Assembly (NCBI RefSeq): GCF_000519185.1
Contig: NZ_JAFA01000026.1
Span: forward strand, 18,734-82,733
DNA: 64,000 bases
Direction: 5' to 3'
DNA from: Paraburkholderia nodosa DSM 21604
Lineage (GTDB): Bacteria > Pseudomonadota > Gammaproteobacteria > Burkholderiales > Burkholderiaceae
Shown here: piece by piece, positions 1-8,100 of the stretch
How positions within the stretch are numbered: position 1 is the first letter of the stretch
How the letters are laid out: every line of letters begins with the position of its first letter
Notes under the pieces: generated by a model
The model's database searches: none
Told to the model about the DNA's origin: nothing
What the model saw: the letters and a program-made list of their open reading frames with translations, nothing else
Program-made: the position numbers and the translations under genes

Positions 1-1184
1 GCCAGTGCAGCCGCCGTGACGTGCGCGATCATGAAGCCCGAGTTCACGCCGCCGTCCTTCACGAGGAAAGGCGGCAGGCCCGAGAGCGTCGCGTCGATGA
101 GCAGCGCGATGCGGCGCTCGGCCAGTGCGCCGATTTCGGCGGCGGCCAGCGCGAGATTGTCGGCGGCGAAGGCCACCGGCTCCGCGTGGAAGTTACCGCC
201 CGAGAGCACTTCGTTCGTTTCCGGGAAGATCAGCGGATTGTCCGAGACCGCGTTCGCCTCGATGAGCAGCACCTGCGCCGCGTGGCGCATCTGGTCGAGA
301 CACGCGCCCATCACCTGCGGCTGGCAGCGCAGCGAGTACGGGTCCTGGACCTTGCCGCAGTCACGGTGCGAGAGGTTGATCGCCGAGCCTTCGAGCAGCG
401 TGCGATAGGCCGCTGCCGCCTCGATCTGGCCGCGATGGCCGCGCAGTTCGTGAATGCGCGCGTCGAACGGCTTCACCGAACCTGCCGCCGCATCCACGCA
501 GAGCGCGCCAGCAACGAGTGCCGTGCGGTAGAGGTCTTCAATCGCGAACATGTTGTAGATCGCGAGCGCCGTGGAAGCCTGCGTGCCGTTGAGCAGCGCG
601 AGACCTTCCTTCGCCTGCAGCGCAAGCGGCTTGAGGCCGACGAGACGCAAGCCCTCCAGCGCGCTCATGCGCTCGCCCTTCGCGAACACGTCGCCCACAC
701 CTAGCAACACGCAGGACATATGCGCGAGCGGCGCGAGGTCGCCCGAGGCGCCCACCGAGCCCTTCACGGGAATCACAGGCAGCACGTCGGCGTTGAACAG
801 CGTGATGAGCGCGTCCATCACTTCGCGGCGGATACCCGAATGGCCGCGGCCCAGGCTCGACAGTTTCAGCGCCATCAAGAGACGCACGACCGGACGCGAC
901 ATCGGCTCGCCCACGCCCACGGCGTGCGAGAGCACCAGATTGCGCTGCAGCAGTTCGAGCTGGTCGTTCGGAATGTGTGTGCTTGCCAGACGCCCGAAGC
1001 CCGTATTGATGCCGTACGCCGGCTCGCCCTTCGCCGTGATCTCGGCAACGGCGCGTGCGCCTGCGTCGATGGCGGCAAAGCTGGCCGGATCGAGTTCGAG
1101 CTTCACGCCGCCGTTTTCATTGGCACGCGCGATCTGGCGCAGTTGGGACAGGGTCAGATGGCCGGGAGTGAGTTTGATGTTCAT
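1..1184 (-). CDS. hutH: Histidine ammonia-lyase, 3' end cut by window edge
   Basis: This enzyme removes ammonia from L-histidine to give urocanate, the first step of histidine utilisation in the cytoplasm. About 394 codons are visible of a family length near 510; the C-terminus lies outside the window. The MIO prosthetic-group triad Ala-Ser-Gly sits at residues 146-148 inside the motif GSVGASGDLAPLAHM. The conserved stretches YGINTGFG (near residue 57) and SDNPLIF are also present. The ATG at 1184 is the first start giving a family-like N-terminus (MNIKLTPG). The gene is divergent from a histidine-type ABC transporter, with HutC-like palindromes in the shared upstream region, which supports hut control. 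Confidence 0.95.
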   Translation of the reverse strand, partial: MNIKLTPGHLTLSQLRQIARANENGGVKLELDPASFAAIDAGARAVAEITAKGEPAYGINTGFGRLASTHIPNDQLELLQRNLVLSHAVGVGEPMSRPVVRLLMALKLSSLGRGHSGIRREVMDALITLFNADVLPVIPVKGSVGASGDLAPLAHMSCVLLGVGDVFAKGERMSALEGLRLVGLKPLALQAKEGLALLNGTQASTALAIYNMFAIEDLYRTALVAGALCVDAAAGSVKPFDARIHELRGHRGQIEAAAAYRTLLEGSAINLSHRDCGKVQDPYSLRCQPQVMGACLDQMRHAAQVLLIEANAVSDNPLIFPETNEVLSGGNFHAEPVAFAADNLALAAAEIGALAERRIALLIDATLSGLPPFLVKDGGVNSGFMIAHVTAAAL

Positions 1185-1197
1185 GGCGGTGTCAAAG

Positions 1198-1209
1198 TTG
1201 TCTGGACAA
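1198..1209. promoter_or_regulatory. HutC-like operator, hutH-proximal
   Basis: The sequence TTGTCTGGACAA lies 13 bases upstream of the hutH start. It has TTGTC/GACAA arms and matches the two stronger sites at 1235 and 1376 except at the centre. It is probably a weaker HutC site overlapping the hutH leader. Confidence 0.5.
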
Positions 1210-1234
1210 GGTGGAATCAGATTACCGAAGCGAG

Positions 1235-1248
1235 CTTGTCTATACAAG
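1235..1248. promoter_or_regulatory. HutC-like operator palindrome
   Basis: CTTGTCTATACAAG is a near-perfect palindrome. It closely resembles the CTTGTATnTACAAG-type operator known for the GntR-family repressor HutC, which responds to urocanate. It lies about 50 bases upstream of hutH. The core TTGTCTATACAA is the exact reverse complement of the core at 1376-1387. Confidence 0.7.
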
Positions 1249-1375
1249 TTCAATCTGCTCCACGTATACCCGCATCTCCGCTTCCTGACGCCAGAATTAC
1301 GCCGTCTTTCGATTGCAGCACAGTGAAATCCCCAGGTGATAACACCGATTGCCGGTCTTTTCGACGCATCGATAA

Positions 1376-1387
1376 TTGTATAGACAA
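1376..1387. promoter_or_regulatory. HutC-like operator, transporter-proximal
   Basis: TTGTATAGACAA is the exact reverse complement of the core of the site at 1235-1248. It lies 63 bases upstream of the hisJ-like start, so the transporter is probably co-regulated with hutH by HutC and urocanate. Confidence 0.7.
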
Positions 1388-1450
1388 CTTGCCGGGCCGA
1401 ACCGCCAGTCCATGACCGGGTACACGCCAACCCTTCCTATCGGAGACTTC

Positions 1451-2209
1451 ATGAAGAAACTCGCCTTGTGTGTCGCCCTCGCCCTTGCCGCCGGTGGCGC
1501 GTATGCGAAAGACTGGTCCACCATCCGCTTCGGCACCGACGCGAGCTACGCGCCGTTCGAGTCGAAGGCGACCGATGGCAAGCTGGCCGGTTTCGACATC
1601 GACCTCGGCAACGAAATCTGCCGGCGCCTGAACGCCAAGTGCGTGTGGGTCGAGCAGGATTTCGACGGCATGATCCCGGGCCTCAAGGCCAAGAAGTTCG
1701 ACGGCGCGCTCTCCGCGCTCACGATCACCCCGCAGCGCGAGCAGCAGATCGCCTTCTCGGCCAAGCTGTTCAACACGCCCACGCGCCTCGTCGCGAAGCA
1801 GGGCTCGCCGCTGCAGCCGACCATCGCTTCGCTGCAAGGCAAGACGGTGGGCGTCGAACAAGGCTCGATTCAGGAGACCTACGCGAAGCAGAACTGGGCG
1901 CCCAAGGGCATCAACGTGATTCCCTACCAGAACCAGGATCAGGTCTATCTGGATCTGCAGTCGGGTCGCCTCGACGCCGCGCTGCAAGACGAAGTGCAGG
2001 CCAATCTCGGCTTCCTGAAGACGCCGCGTGGCGCAGGCTTTGCATTCGCGGGAGCGGAAATCCCCACGGGCGCCGCCGCCATCGGCCTGCGCAAGGAAGA
2101 TGCCGACCTCAAGGCGAAGATCGACAAGACGATCGCCGACATGATCAAGGACGGCACGTACAAGAAGATCGAGTCGAAGTATTTCGACTTCGACGTCTAC
2201 GGCGGTTAA
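1451..2209 (+). CDS. hisJ: Histidine/lysine/arginine/ornithine-type ABC transporter periplasmic binding protein
   Basis: This is a periplasmic solute-binding protein of 252 residues, family 3 (HisJ/LAO-binding type). A signal peptide (MKKLALCVALALAAGGAYA) ends near residue 19. The mature protein begins KDWSTIRFGTDASYAPFES and contains LAGFDIDLGNEIC, both typical of this family. The start at 1451 is chosen over in-frame codons further upstream because it begins the signal peptide and has GGAG six bases before it. It is the first gene of a hisJQMP-like operon, and the HutC-like sites ahead of it make histidine the most likely ligand. Other basic amino acids cannot be excluded. Confidence 0.88.
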   Translation: MKKLALCVALALAAGGAYAKDWSTIRFGTDASYAPFESKATDGKLAGFDIDLGNEICRRLNAKCVWVEQDFDGMIPGLKAKKFDGALSALTITPQREQQIAFSAKLFNTPTRLVAKQGSPLQPTIASLQGKTVGVEQGSIQETYAKQNWAPKGINVIPYQNQDQVYLDLQSGRLDAALQDEVQANLGFLKTPRGAGFAFAGAEIPTGAAAIGLRKEDADLKAKIDKTIADMIKDGTYKKIESKYFDFDVYGG

Positions 2210-2274
2210 GCACCGCCGTCTTCATCGGCAACAACCAGGGGGAGCCCTGCTCCCCTGAACGAGGACATCCTTCC

Positions 2275-2964
2275 ATGGTCTTTCAAGGCTTCGGCCCGCT
2301 GCTCCTCGCGGGCACGTGGGAAACCATCAAGCTCGCGGTGCTCTCGCTCGGCGCCGCGTTTCTGCTCGGGCTTGCGGGCGCTGCCGCGAAGCTCTCGCCC
2401 AACCGCGTGCTTTCGCGCATCGGCACGGCGTACACCACGCTCATTCGCGCGGTGCCCGACCTCGTGCTCATGCTGCTGCTGTTCTACAGCATCCAGATCT
2501 GGCTCAACGACGCGACCGACATGATGGGCATGGACCAGATCGACATCGACCCGTTCGTGGCCGGTGTCATCACGCTCGGTTTCATTTACGGCGCGTATTT
2601 CACGGAGACCTTCCGCGGCGCGTTTCTCGCCGTGCCGCGCGGGCAGATCGAAGCCGGTTTTGCATACGGCATGAGTTCCACGCGCGTGTTCACGCGCATC
2701 CTGTTCCCGCAGATGATGCGTTTCGCGCTGCCGGGCATCGGCAATAACTGGCAGGTCCTCGTGAAGGCCACGGCACTCGTTTCGATCATCGGTCTCGCCG
2801 ATGTGGTGAAGGCCGCGCAGGATGCGGGCAAGGCCACCCAGGCGTTCTTCTTTTTCACGCTCGTGACCGGCGCGATTTATCTCGCCATCACCACGGTTTC
2901 CAACCTGGCATTGCACCGCCTCGAAAAGCGCTATTCGACCGGTGTGCGGAGGGCAGCGCTGTGA
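2275..2964 (+). CDS. hisQ: Amino-acid ABC transporter inner-membrane permease, HisQ type
   Basis: This 229-residue inner-membrane permease has the amino-acid ABC (HisM/GlnP) fold. The N-terminal GTWETIKLAVLSLGAAFLLG segment begins the membrane domain. The EAA cytoplasmic loop that contacts the ATPase is visible in IEAGFAYGMSS and the downstream LFPQMMRFALPGIGNNW. It is expected to pair with the next gene as the HisQ/HisM heterodimer. It follows the binding protein by 65 bases, and its stop overlaps the start of hisM. Confidence 0.88.
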   Translation: MVFQGFGPLLLAGTWETIKLAVLSLGAAFLLGLAGAAAKLSPNRVLSRIGTAYTTLIRAVPDLVLMLLLFYSIQIWLNDATDMMGMDQIDIDPFVAGVITLGFIYGAYFTETFRGAFLAVPRGQIEAGFAYGMSSTRVFTRILFPQMMRFALPGIGNNWQVLVKATALVSIIGLADVVKAAQDAGKATQAFFFFTLVTGAIYLAITTVSNLALHRLEKRYSTGVRRAAL

Positions 2965-3674
2965 TCGAACTGCTTCGTCAATACTGGCCCAACTATCTGT
3001 ACAGCGACGGCTTCAACACGAGCGGCCTCGTCATCACGCTCTGGCTGCTGGTCGTGTCGATCGTGGCGGGCTTCCTGCTTGCCGTGCCGCTCGCCATTGC
3101 GCGCGCGTCGCGCAACCCGTGGCTTTCGCGGCCTGTCTGGGTCTATACGTATGTGTTCCGCGGCACGCCGCTCTATGTGCAGTTGCTGCTCTGTTACACC
3201 GGCCTGTACAGCCTGCACTTCGTGCACGCCAATCCCGTTCTTGGCGACTTCTTTCGCAGTGCCATGAACTGCACGCTGCTGGCCTTTGCATTGAACGAGT
3301 GCGCTTACGCCACCGAGATTTTCGCGGGCGCGATTCGCGAGACCTCGTATGGCGAGATCGAAGCGGCCCAGGCGTATGGCATGTCGAAGACGAAGGTCTA
3401 CACGCGCATCATCCTGCCTTCCGCATTGCGGCGCGCCCTGCCCTCGTACAGCAACGAAGTGATCCTCATGCTGCACGCCACGACGCTGGCTTTCACCGCG
3501 ACCGTGCCCGACATTTTGAAAGTGGCGCGCGACGCGAATTCCGCCACCTATATGACGTTCCAGGCGTACGGCATCGCGGCGGCGCTCTATGCGTCCATCG
3601 TCTTCGCCCTGATCTGGGGTTTCCGCCGCCTCGAAACACGTGTGCTGGCCTATTTGAAGCCGCAAGGCCATTAA
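2961..3674 (+). CDS. hisM: Amino-acid ABC transporter inner-membrane permease, HisM type
   Basis: This 237-residue permease is the second half of the membrane channel. The start is the GTG at 2961, which overlaps the hisQ stop as GTGA, a sign of translational coupling. The EAA loop is visible as IEAAQAYGMSKTKVYTRIILPSALRR shortened to its core EAAQAYGMS. Its length is normal for the family. ATP-driven uptake would be completed by the hisP product. Confidence 0.88.
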   Translation: MIELLRQYWPNYLYSDGFNTSGLVITLWLLVVSIVAGFLLAVPLAIARASRNPWLSRPVWVYTYVFRGTPLYVQLLLCYTGLYSLHFVHANPVLGDFFRSAMNCTLLAFALNECAYATEIFAGAIRETSYGEIEAAQAYGMSKTKVYTRIILPSALRRALPSYSNEVILMLHATTLAFTATVPDILKVARDANSATYMTFQAYGIAAALYASIVFALIWGFRRLETRVLAYLKPQGH

Positions 3675-3704
3675 GAATTTCAGTCCTGATGGAGTGAACC
3701 GAGT

Positions 3705-4472
3705 ATGTACAAGCTGATTGTCGACGACCTGCACAAGAAGTTCGGCGAGAACGAGGTTTTGAAGGGCGTATCGCTCAAGGCAAAGGCTGGCGACGTGATC
3801 AGCCTGATCGGATCGAGCGGTTCGGGAAAGAGTACGTTTCTGCGTTGCATTAACTTTCTCGAATCGCCCTGCTCGGGACGCATCACCCTCAACGGCGAGG
3901 AGGTCCGTACGAGCGCCGACCGCGGCGGCGCGCTGCGTGTGAGCGATCCGAAGCAGCTCCAGAAAATGCGCACGCGCCTTTCGATGGTCTTTCAGCACTT
4001 CAATCTCTGGGCGCACATGACCGTGCTCGAGAACATCATCGAGGCGCCGGTCAGCGTGCTGGGCTTGAGCCGCAGCGAGGCCGAGGCCCGCGCGCGCAAG
4101 TACCTCGACAAGGTGGGGCTGGCTGCCGGTGTCGAGCACAAGTACCCGTCGCATCTTTCCGGCGGCCAGCAGCAGCGCGTGGCGATCGCCCGCGCGCTGG
4201 CCATGGAGCCCGAAGTGATGCTGTTCGACGAGCCCACTTCCGCGCTCGACCCCGAACTCGTGGGCGAAGTGCTCAAGGTCATGCAAAAGCTCGCGGAGGA
4301 AGGCCGCACCATGATCGTCGTCACGCACGAAATGGGCTTCGCGCGCAACGTGTCGAATCACGTCGTGTTTCTGCACAAGGGCAAGATCGAAGAGCAAGGC
4401 GACCCCAAGGAAGTGCTCAATACGCCGCGCAGCGAGCGGCTGCAGCAGTTCCTGGCGGGACGGTTGAAGTAA
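3705..4472 (+). CDS. hisP: Amino-acid ABC transporter ATP-binding protein, HisP type
   Basis: This 255-residue ATPase energises the upstream permeases. Walker A is GSSGSGKST at residues 36-44. The ABC signature is LSGGQQQRVAIARAL, and Walker B with the following D-loop reads VMLFDEPTSALDPE. The His switch is in VVTHEMGFAR. The RVALGVS-type histidine-transporter insertion between Walker A and the Q-loop (the region around EEVRTSADRGGALRVSD) is as long as in HisP-like proteins. It lies 30 bases after hisM, in the same operon. Confidence 0.9.
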   Translation: MYKLIVDDLHKKFGENEVLKGVSLKAKAGDVISLIGSSGSGKSTFLRCINFLESPCSGRITLNGEEVRTSADRGGALRVSDPKQLQKMRTRLSMVFQHFNLWAHMTVLENIIEAPVSVLGLSRSEAEARARKYLDKVGLAAGVEHKYPSHLSGGQQQRVAIARALAMEPEVMLFDEPTSALDPELVGEVLKVMQKLAEEGRTMIVVTHEMGFARNVSNHVVFLHKGKIEEQGDPKEVLNTPRSERLQQFLAGRLK

Positions 4473-4738
4473 GGTCGTGGCGGGCAGACATTTCACGGGC
4501 CGCCAGCACACATCGGGGGCATGCGCAACGATGTGCGGACATCGACTTGCGGCCCCCGGTTACACGCCTTGTGTGCGCCAGACCACATTGGCGAAATCGC
4601 CCAGCGCTATAGTGAAAACGTGCACGCGAACGACGCGCAACGCTCGCCTCCACGCCTGGCATCGGGCTATCCGCCGGGCGAGCGCGCCGCTCCATCGTGT
4701 CGAAGCAAGGCAGTAATCCGGCTTTCAGGAGACCTCCC

Positions 4739-5104
4739 ATGAAGAAGCTGCTTGCCCTCCTGCTCATCGTTCCCGCTACGGCTTTTGCAGACTCCGCGGC
4801 ATTCCCGGACGGTTCCGCGAGCCCCAGCGCGGCCGACATCCAGCAACGCCTCTCTGGCAAGGCGTTCGACATCAAGATCGCCGATGGCAGCACGTGGCAC
4901 GTGCAGTACGGCAATAACGGCGACTACGACTTCAAGTCGAGCAAAGGCTTTGCCGACCACGGCGACTGGAAAGCCGAGGACGGCAAGATCTGCAGCAAGG
5001 GCAGCAAGATGCCGTATTCGTGCAACGAAGTGCGCATGAAAGGCGCCGACGTGTACCTCAAGCGCGACAACGGCGAGATCATCGAGTTCGTCGAATCGCA
5101 GTGA
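4739..5104 (+). CDS. Small secreted protein of unknown function
   Basis: I do not recognise the family. The 121-residue product begins with a clear signal peptide (MKKLLALLLIVPATAFA, then DSAAFPDG), so it is probably periplasmic. The mature part is small and hydrophilic, rich in G, D and K, with two cysteines (CSKGSKMPYSC) spaced to form a disulfide. The repeated pattern of short turns and aromatic residues suggests a small beta-rich fold. The ATG at 4739 has an AGGAG ribosome-binding site nine bases upstream. It stands alone, 266 bases after the histidine transporter operon. Confidence 0.75.
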   Translation: MKKLLALLLIVPATAFADSAAFPDGSASPSAADIQQRLSGKAFDIKIADGSTWHVQYGNNGDYDFKSSKGFADHGDWKAEDGKICSKGSKMPYSCNEVRMKGADVYLKRDNGEIIEFVESQ

Positions 5105-5117
5105 GCGACGCCTGGCA

Positions 5118-5166
5118 GGCCCAACCGATCGAAAGCCGATCGTCGGCCATCGATCGCCGTTGGGCC
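5118..5166. terminator. Inverted repeat after the small secreted protein
   Basis: GGCCCAAC (5118-5125) is repeated inverted as GTTGGGCC (5159-5166), with a second CGATCG-rich stem inside. It starts 14 bases after a stop codon, so a terminator is plausible. There is no T-run, and it also sits just ahead of the AraC gene, so an operator role is possible. Confidence 0.4.
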
Positions 5167-5178
5167 TAAACTACCGGC

Positions 5179-5736
5179 ATGCCGCCCACTCCAGACGAAT
5201 GCATGCCCGCTAGCGCAGCCCTCCACGCCGATGCGCCCACGCTCGCCCATGCGCATCCTGAACCGCCCGACGCCGAACCGCTCCTGGACCCAGCCCTGCT
5301 GCGCCGTCTGTTGCGCGCGAAAGACCGCATGGACGCCGCCTCTCACGAGGCCTGGCCCGTCAAGCGCCTGGCCGAGGTCAGCGGCGTTTCCCAAGCGCAT
5401 TTCGCGCGCTCCTTCAAGCGCGCCTTCGGCCTCCCGCCGCATCGCTACCTGCTCACGCGGCGCATCGAGCAGGCCACCACCCTGTTGCGCGACACCGATC
5501 TCGACATCACGGACATCGCCTTCGCCACCGGCTGGGAGAGCCTCGGCACCTTTGGCCGCACGTTTCGCGACGTGACCGGCTCGAGCCCCAGCGCCATGCG
5601 CGTCCAGGCGCGGGCCAACCTGCCCGAGATCGACCGCGTGCCGGCCTGCGTGCTGAAAGCCGCGCAGCGCCCCGACCTCACCACAGCAGTTTTGGAGAAG
5701 CGGCGGCGTACGGGCAAGGCTAAAGTGCGGACCTGA
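5179..5736 (+). CDS. AraC-family transcriptional regulator, DNA-binding domain only
   Basis: This 185-residue regulator consists mainly of the AraC/XylS double helix-turn-helix. The first HTH is at about residues 55-80 (VKRLAEVSGVSQAHFARSF) and the second at about 105-130 (ITDIAFATGWESLGTFGRTF). These are followed by the usual SSPSAMR ending. There is no recognisable ligand-binding domain before it, only a short Pro/Ala/His-rich lead. The next gene, a VOC-family protein 27 bases downstream, is a common partner of such short AraC regulators. The start is uncertain, since no strong ribosome site precedes 5179 and an in-frame ATG lies at 5200. Confidence 0.85.
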   Translation: MPPTPDECMPASAALHADAPTLAHAHPEPPDAEPLLDPALLRRLLRAKDRMDAASHEAWPVKRLAEVSGVSQAHFARSFKRAFGLPPHRYLLTRRIEQATTLLRDTDLDITDIAFATGWESLGTFGRTFRDVTGSSPSAMRVQARANLPEIDRVPACVLKAAQRPDLTTAVLEKRRRTGKAKVRT

Positions 5737-5763
5737 AGTGCGGTCACTAACCAGGGAGGTGTT

Positions 5764-6177
5764 ATGAATCAGGGTATCAATGTGGTGGGCCTGTATGTCG
5801 ACGACCAGGACGAGGCGCTCAAGTTCTACGTCGACAAACTCGGATTCCGTGTGCATACCGACGTGCGCAATGGGGCGTACCGCTGGCTCACGGTCCAGCA
5901 CCCGGAGCAGCCATCGTTCCAGCTCGGGCTGTTCCTGCCCGGGCCGCCGGTTCACGACGAGGCCACCGCGCAAACGCTGCGCGCCATGGTCGCCAAGGGC
6001 GCCATGCCGCCCCTCGTGCTCGCGGTGGCGGACTGCCGCGCCAGCTACGAGCGCCTGAAAGGCCTGGGCGTGGAATTCACCCAGGAGCCGGTCGACCGCT
6101 ACGGCAGCGTCGACGCGGGTTTTCGCGATCCTGCCGGCAACGGCTGGAAGATGATCCAGGCGCCGAAGCAGTCATAG
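5764..6177 (+). CDS. VOC-superfamily (glyoxalase/dioxygenase-like) protein
   Basis: This 137-residue protein has the vicinal-oxygen-chelate fold. It begins INVVGLYVDDQDEALKFYVDKLGF, the usual first beta-alpha-beta unit. The second half ends with DRYGSVDAGFRDPAGNGWKMIQ, the pattern of glyoxalase/bleomycin-resistance proteins. The substrate cannot be read from the sequence. A strong GGGAGG site precedes the ATG at 5764. It is probably co-transcribed with the AraC gene. Confidence 0.88.
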   Translation: MNQGINVVGLYVDDQDEALKFYVDKLGFRVHTDVRNGAYRWLTVQHPEQPSFQLGLFLPGPPVHDEATAQTLRAMVAKGAMPPLVLAVADCRASYERLKGLGVEFTQEPVDRYGSVDAGFRDPAGNGWKMIQAPKQS

Positions 6178-6279
6178 CGGCCAGGCATGCGCGGCTTCGA
6201 AGGCGATGACTCGCGAGGTTTGCACACGCGTGCGATCGCCCACCAGGTCCGGATACGTTTTGCTAATGTTCCTGAACAT
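6172..6279 (-). CDS. Possible 35-residue small protein
   Basis: A short frame (MFRNISKTYPDLVGDR...) is preceded by a strong GGAGG with six bases before its ATG at 6279. It ends at the TGA overlapping the VOC gene's stop from the other strand. A TTGACT hexamer and a TGACAAGTCA palindrome (6327-6336) lie upstream. No family is recognised. Support is only the ribosome-binding site and the upstream site, so it may be spurious or the remnant of a longer gene. Confidence 0.3.
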   Translation of the reverse strand: MFRNISKTYPDLVGDRTRVQTSRVIAFEAAHAWPL

Positions 6280-6884
6280 CGTTGCCTCCATTGCAGCGCT
6301 GCCTGCCGCCGACTTTCAGTTACATGACAAGTCAACTATCATGCCGAAATAGCCCGCTCGCAGGCGACACCCTGTCGCGTGCGAGCGTTGAATGGAGCGC
6401 ATCGGTCTTCAGATCATTGCCATTTGCGCTAATCGAGCGCAGCGAACGGAGCGTGGCCGTCCATCCAGTCGTACTGGCTGGACGGCGTCGCCCACGCCCA
6501 GTTCGAAGGCGAACGCGCAGCGGCGCTGCGGCTTGCGCGATCCGCCCCGCTGCGTAGCGCGGCGTTCGTCGCGCGATCCTCGGCGCTCGTCCCCTGGCTT
6601 TCCGCGATGATGTCTTTCATGTCAGTCCTGCTCCCAAGAAATTAGATCCGCATGCGGCGGCCGACGGTCTGCACGGCGCAACCCGCATGCTTTTCGATGT
6701 GAGCGGACGATACGGCAATCCATCGAAGCGCTTTTCGCTTCAAATGCCATTCTTTTATGCTTGGGCGCCACTGAGCGTTAACGCCTGGTCCGCCACGAAG
6801 CGGCATTGCGCTTCGCGGTGGCAATTTGATGACAATTCAATGACTGATCGCGTGCCGGAAATTCATGCACGGACCAGCAGGCGG
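6280..6884. other. Gene-poor stretch between the VOC and MarR genes
   Basis: No convincing gene is seen. Base composition is uneven: a GC-rich centre (about 6430-6600) reads openly in several frames, next to more AT-rich flanks. A short minus-strand frame at 6429-6620 has a fair ribosome site but a low-complexity Ala/Ser/Arg product. The stretch may be a decayed gene. Confidence 0.4.
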
Positions 6885-7340
6885 TCAGGGCGTGGCGTCC
6901 CAGCCGTGTGACGCGAGGATCTTGTCGAGCAGGAAGCGCAGCGCGACGCGCTCGGCCTCGTTCAGCCCGTGGTAAAGGTCGCTTTCGCGCTTGTCCAGGG
7001 TCGGGCCGATCTTCTTGAAAATCTTGCGGCCTTCGGCGGTGAGCGAAATGATGACGCTGCGCCCGTCCTTGTCGTTGCCCGTGCGCGCGAGGATCTCCTT
7101 CGAGAGCATGGCCTCGACCGTGCGGCTCGCCTGACTCTTGTCGAGGTTGGCGCGCCGCGAGATATCCATCACGGTTTGCGGACCGAACGTGCCGATCGCG
7201 GCGATGATGCTTGCCTCCGGATACGGCACACCCAGCTTGTCGCGCGACATCTCGCTGCTCATGCGGTCGGCGATCTTGGTCAATGCCTTCAGCCGATAGG
7301 TCAGCGAGGCGTCTGCGCCTGGCTCATTCGTGCTTGCCAT
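6885..7340 (-). CDS. MarR-family transcriptional regulator
   Basis: This 151-residue winged-helix regulator has its recognition-helix region in TVMDISRRANLDKSQASRTVEAMLSKEIL trimmed to ISRRANLDKSQASRTVEAM (about residues 55-73). The wing follows as RTGNDKDGRSVIISLTAEG, a MarR hallmark. The start at 7340 (MASTNEPG) is chosen over longer in-frame starts because it gives a typical MarR length and has GAGTGGG upstream. It is divergent from the SET-domain gene across 241 bases, so it may control that gene as well as itself. Confidence 0.88.
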   Translation of the reverse strand: MASTNEPGADASLTYRLKALTKIADRMSSEMSRDKLGVPYPEASIIAAIGTFGPQTVMDISRRANLDKSQASRTVEAMLSKEILARTGNDKDGRSVIISLTAEGRKIFKKIGPTLDKRESDLYHGLNEAERVALRFLLDKILASHGWDATP

Positions 7341-7581
7341 ATGCCCACTCGAAAATTGGATCCGGAAACTCGCGAAAGAATCCCGGGTATGTTGCCTTGA
7401 TCCTGCCCGCGAGGTCAACTGCGAGGCACACATGTGGCAGAAGCCGAGAGTCGGGCGCCGTCCGCATCAACACGGTGCACGCAATGTGTGACGGCGCGAT
7501 ACGCAAGGTCGATGCCCATATCCATTTTCATCACTCGCTTTCATCGTGGCCGCTTATACTGCACGCGTTCAACGCGCGAAG

Positions 7582-8088
7582 ATGGCCATGAGCAAACGAA
7601 TGACTGTCCGGCAGTCGCCGGTGCACGGAAAAGGCGTCTATGCGTTGCGCCCCCTGCGGGCCGGCGAGCGCATCTTCGAATACAAAGGCAAGATCATGAG
7701 CTGGCGCAGCGCGGCCCGGCGTTATCGTCTGCGTGAAGACGGTGCGCATACGTTTCTCTTCGGCCTTTCCGATGGCCGCGTGATCGACGGCGGCCAGGGC
7801 GGCAACTGGGCGCGCTGGCTCAACCACGCGTGCCAGGCGAACTGCGAAACGATCGAAATCAACGGCCACGTGTTCATCGACGCGTGCCGCGACATCCTGC
7901 CCGGCGAAGAGCTGTTCATCGACTACGCGCTCGAACTGCCCGACGACGCCTGCGAAGACAGTATGCGCGAATACATCTGCCGCTGCGGCGCGCCGCTGTG
8001 CCGCGGGACGATGCTCGCCGGCGCCGGAGTTGGCGTTGGCGTTGACGCCGGCTTGAGCAGCATCGTCAGCGTAGTCAGCCTGCTTTAA
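7582..8088 (+). CDS. SET-domain protein (putative protein-lysine methyltransferase)
   Basis: This protein of about 168 residues has a complete SET domain. The N-terminal strand reads SPVHGKGVYALRPLRAGERIFEY. The SAM/lysine-binding core is RWLNHACQANCE (the NHxC motif), followed by GEELFIDYALE (the ELxxDY motif). A post-SET cysteine cluster (CRCGAPLCRG) is also present and could hold zinc. The family transfers methyl groups from S-adenosylmethionine to lysine side chains; the bacterial target is unknown. The C-terminus ends in a Gly/Val-rich tail with no clear function. Starts at 7582 and 7588 are both possible. Confidence 0.85.
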   Translation: MAMSKRMTVRQSPVHGKGVYALRPLRAGERIFEYKGKIMSWRSAARRYRLREDGAHTFLFGLSDGRVIDGGQGGNWARWLNHACQANCETIEINGHVFIDACRDILPGEELFIDYALELPDDACEDSMREYICRCGAPLCRGTMLAGAGVGVGVDAGLSSIVSVVSLL

Positions 8089-8100
8089 GCTGCACGTTGC

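Noticed and set aside
1468..2964. A 498-codon frame starting inside the hisJ-like gene and running into hisQ
   Set aside because: Its first half is an Arg-rich shadow of hisJ; only the part from 2275 is the real hisQ, with its own start.
4514..4558. Inverted repeat CGGGGGC/GCCCCCG after hisP
   Set aside because: The arms are only seven bases with a 31-base loop and no T-run, too weak to call a terminator in GC-rich DNA.
6429..6620. Minus-strand 63-codon frame with a fair ribosome site
   Set aside because: After the first dozen residues the product is low-complexity Ala/Ser/Arg, and no partner or motif supports it.
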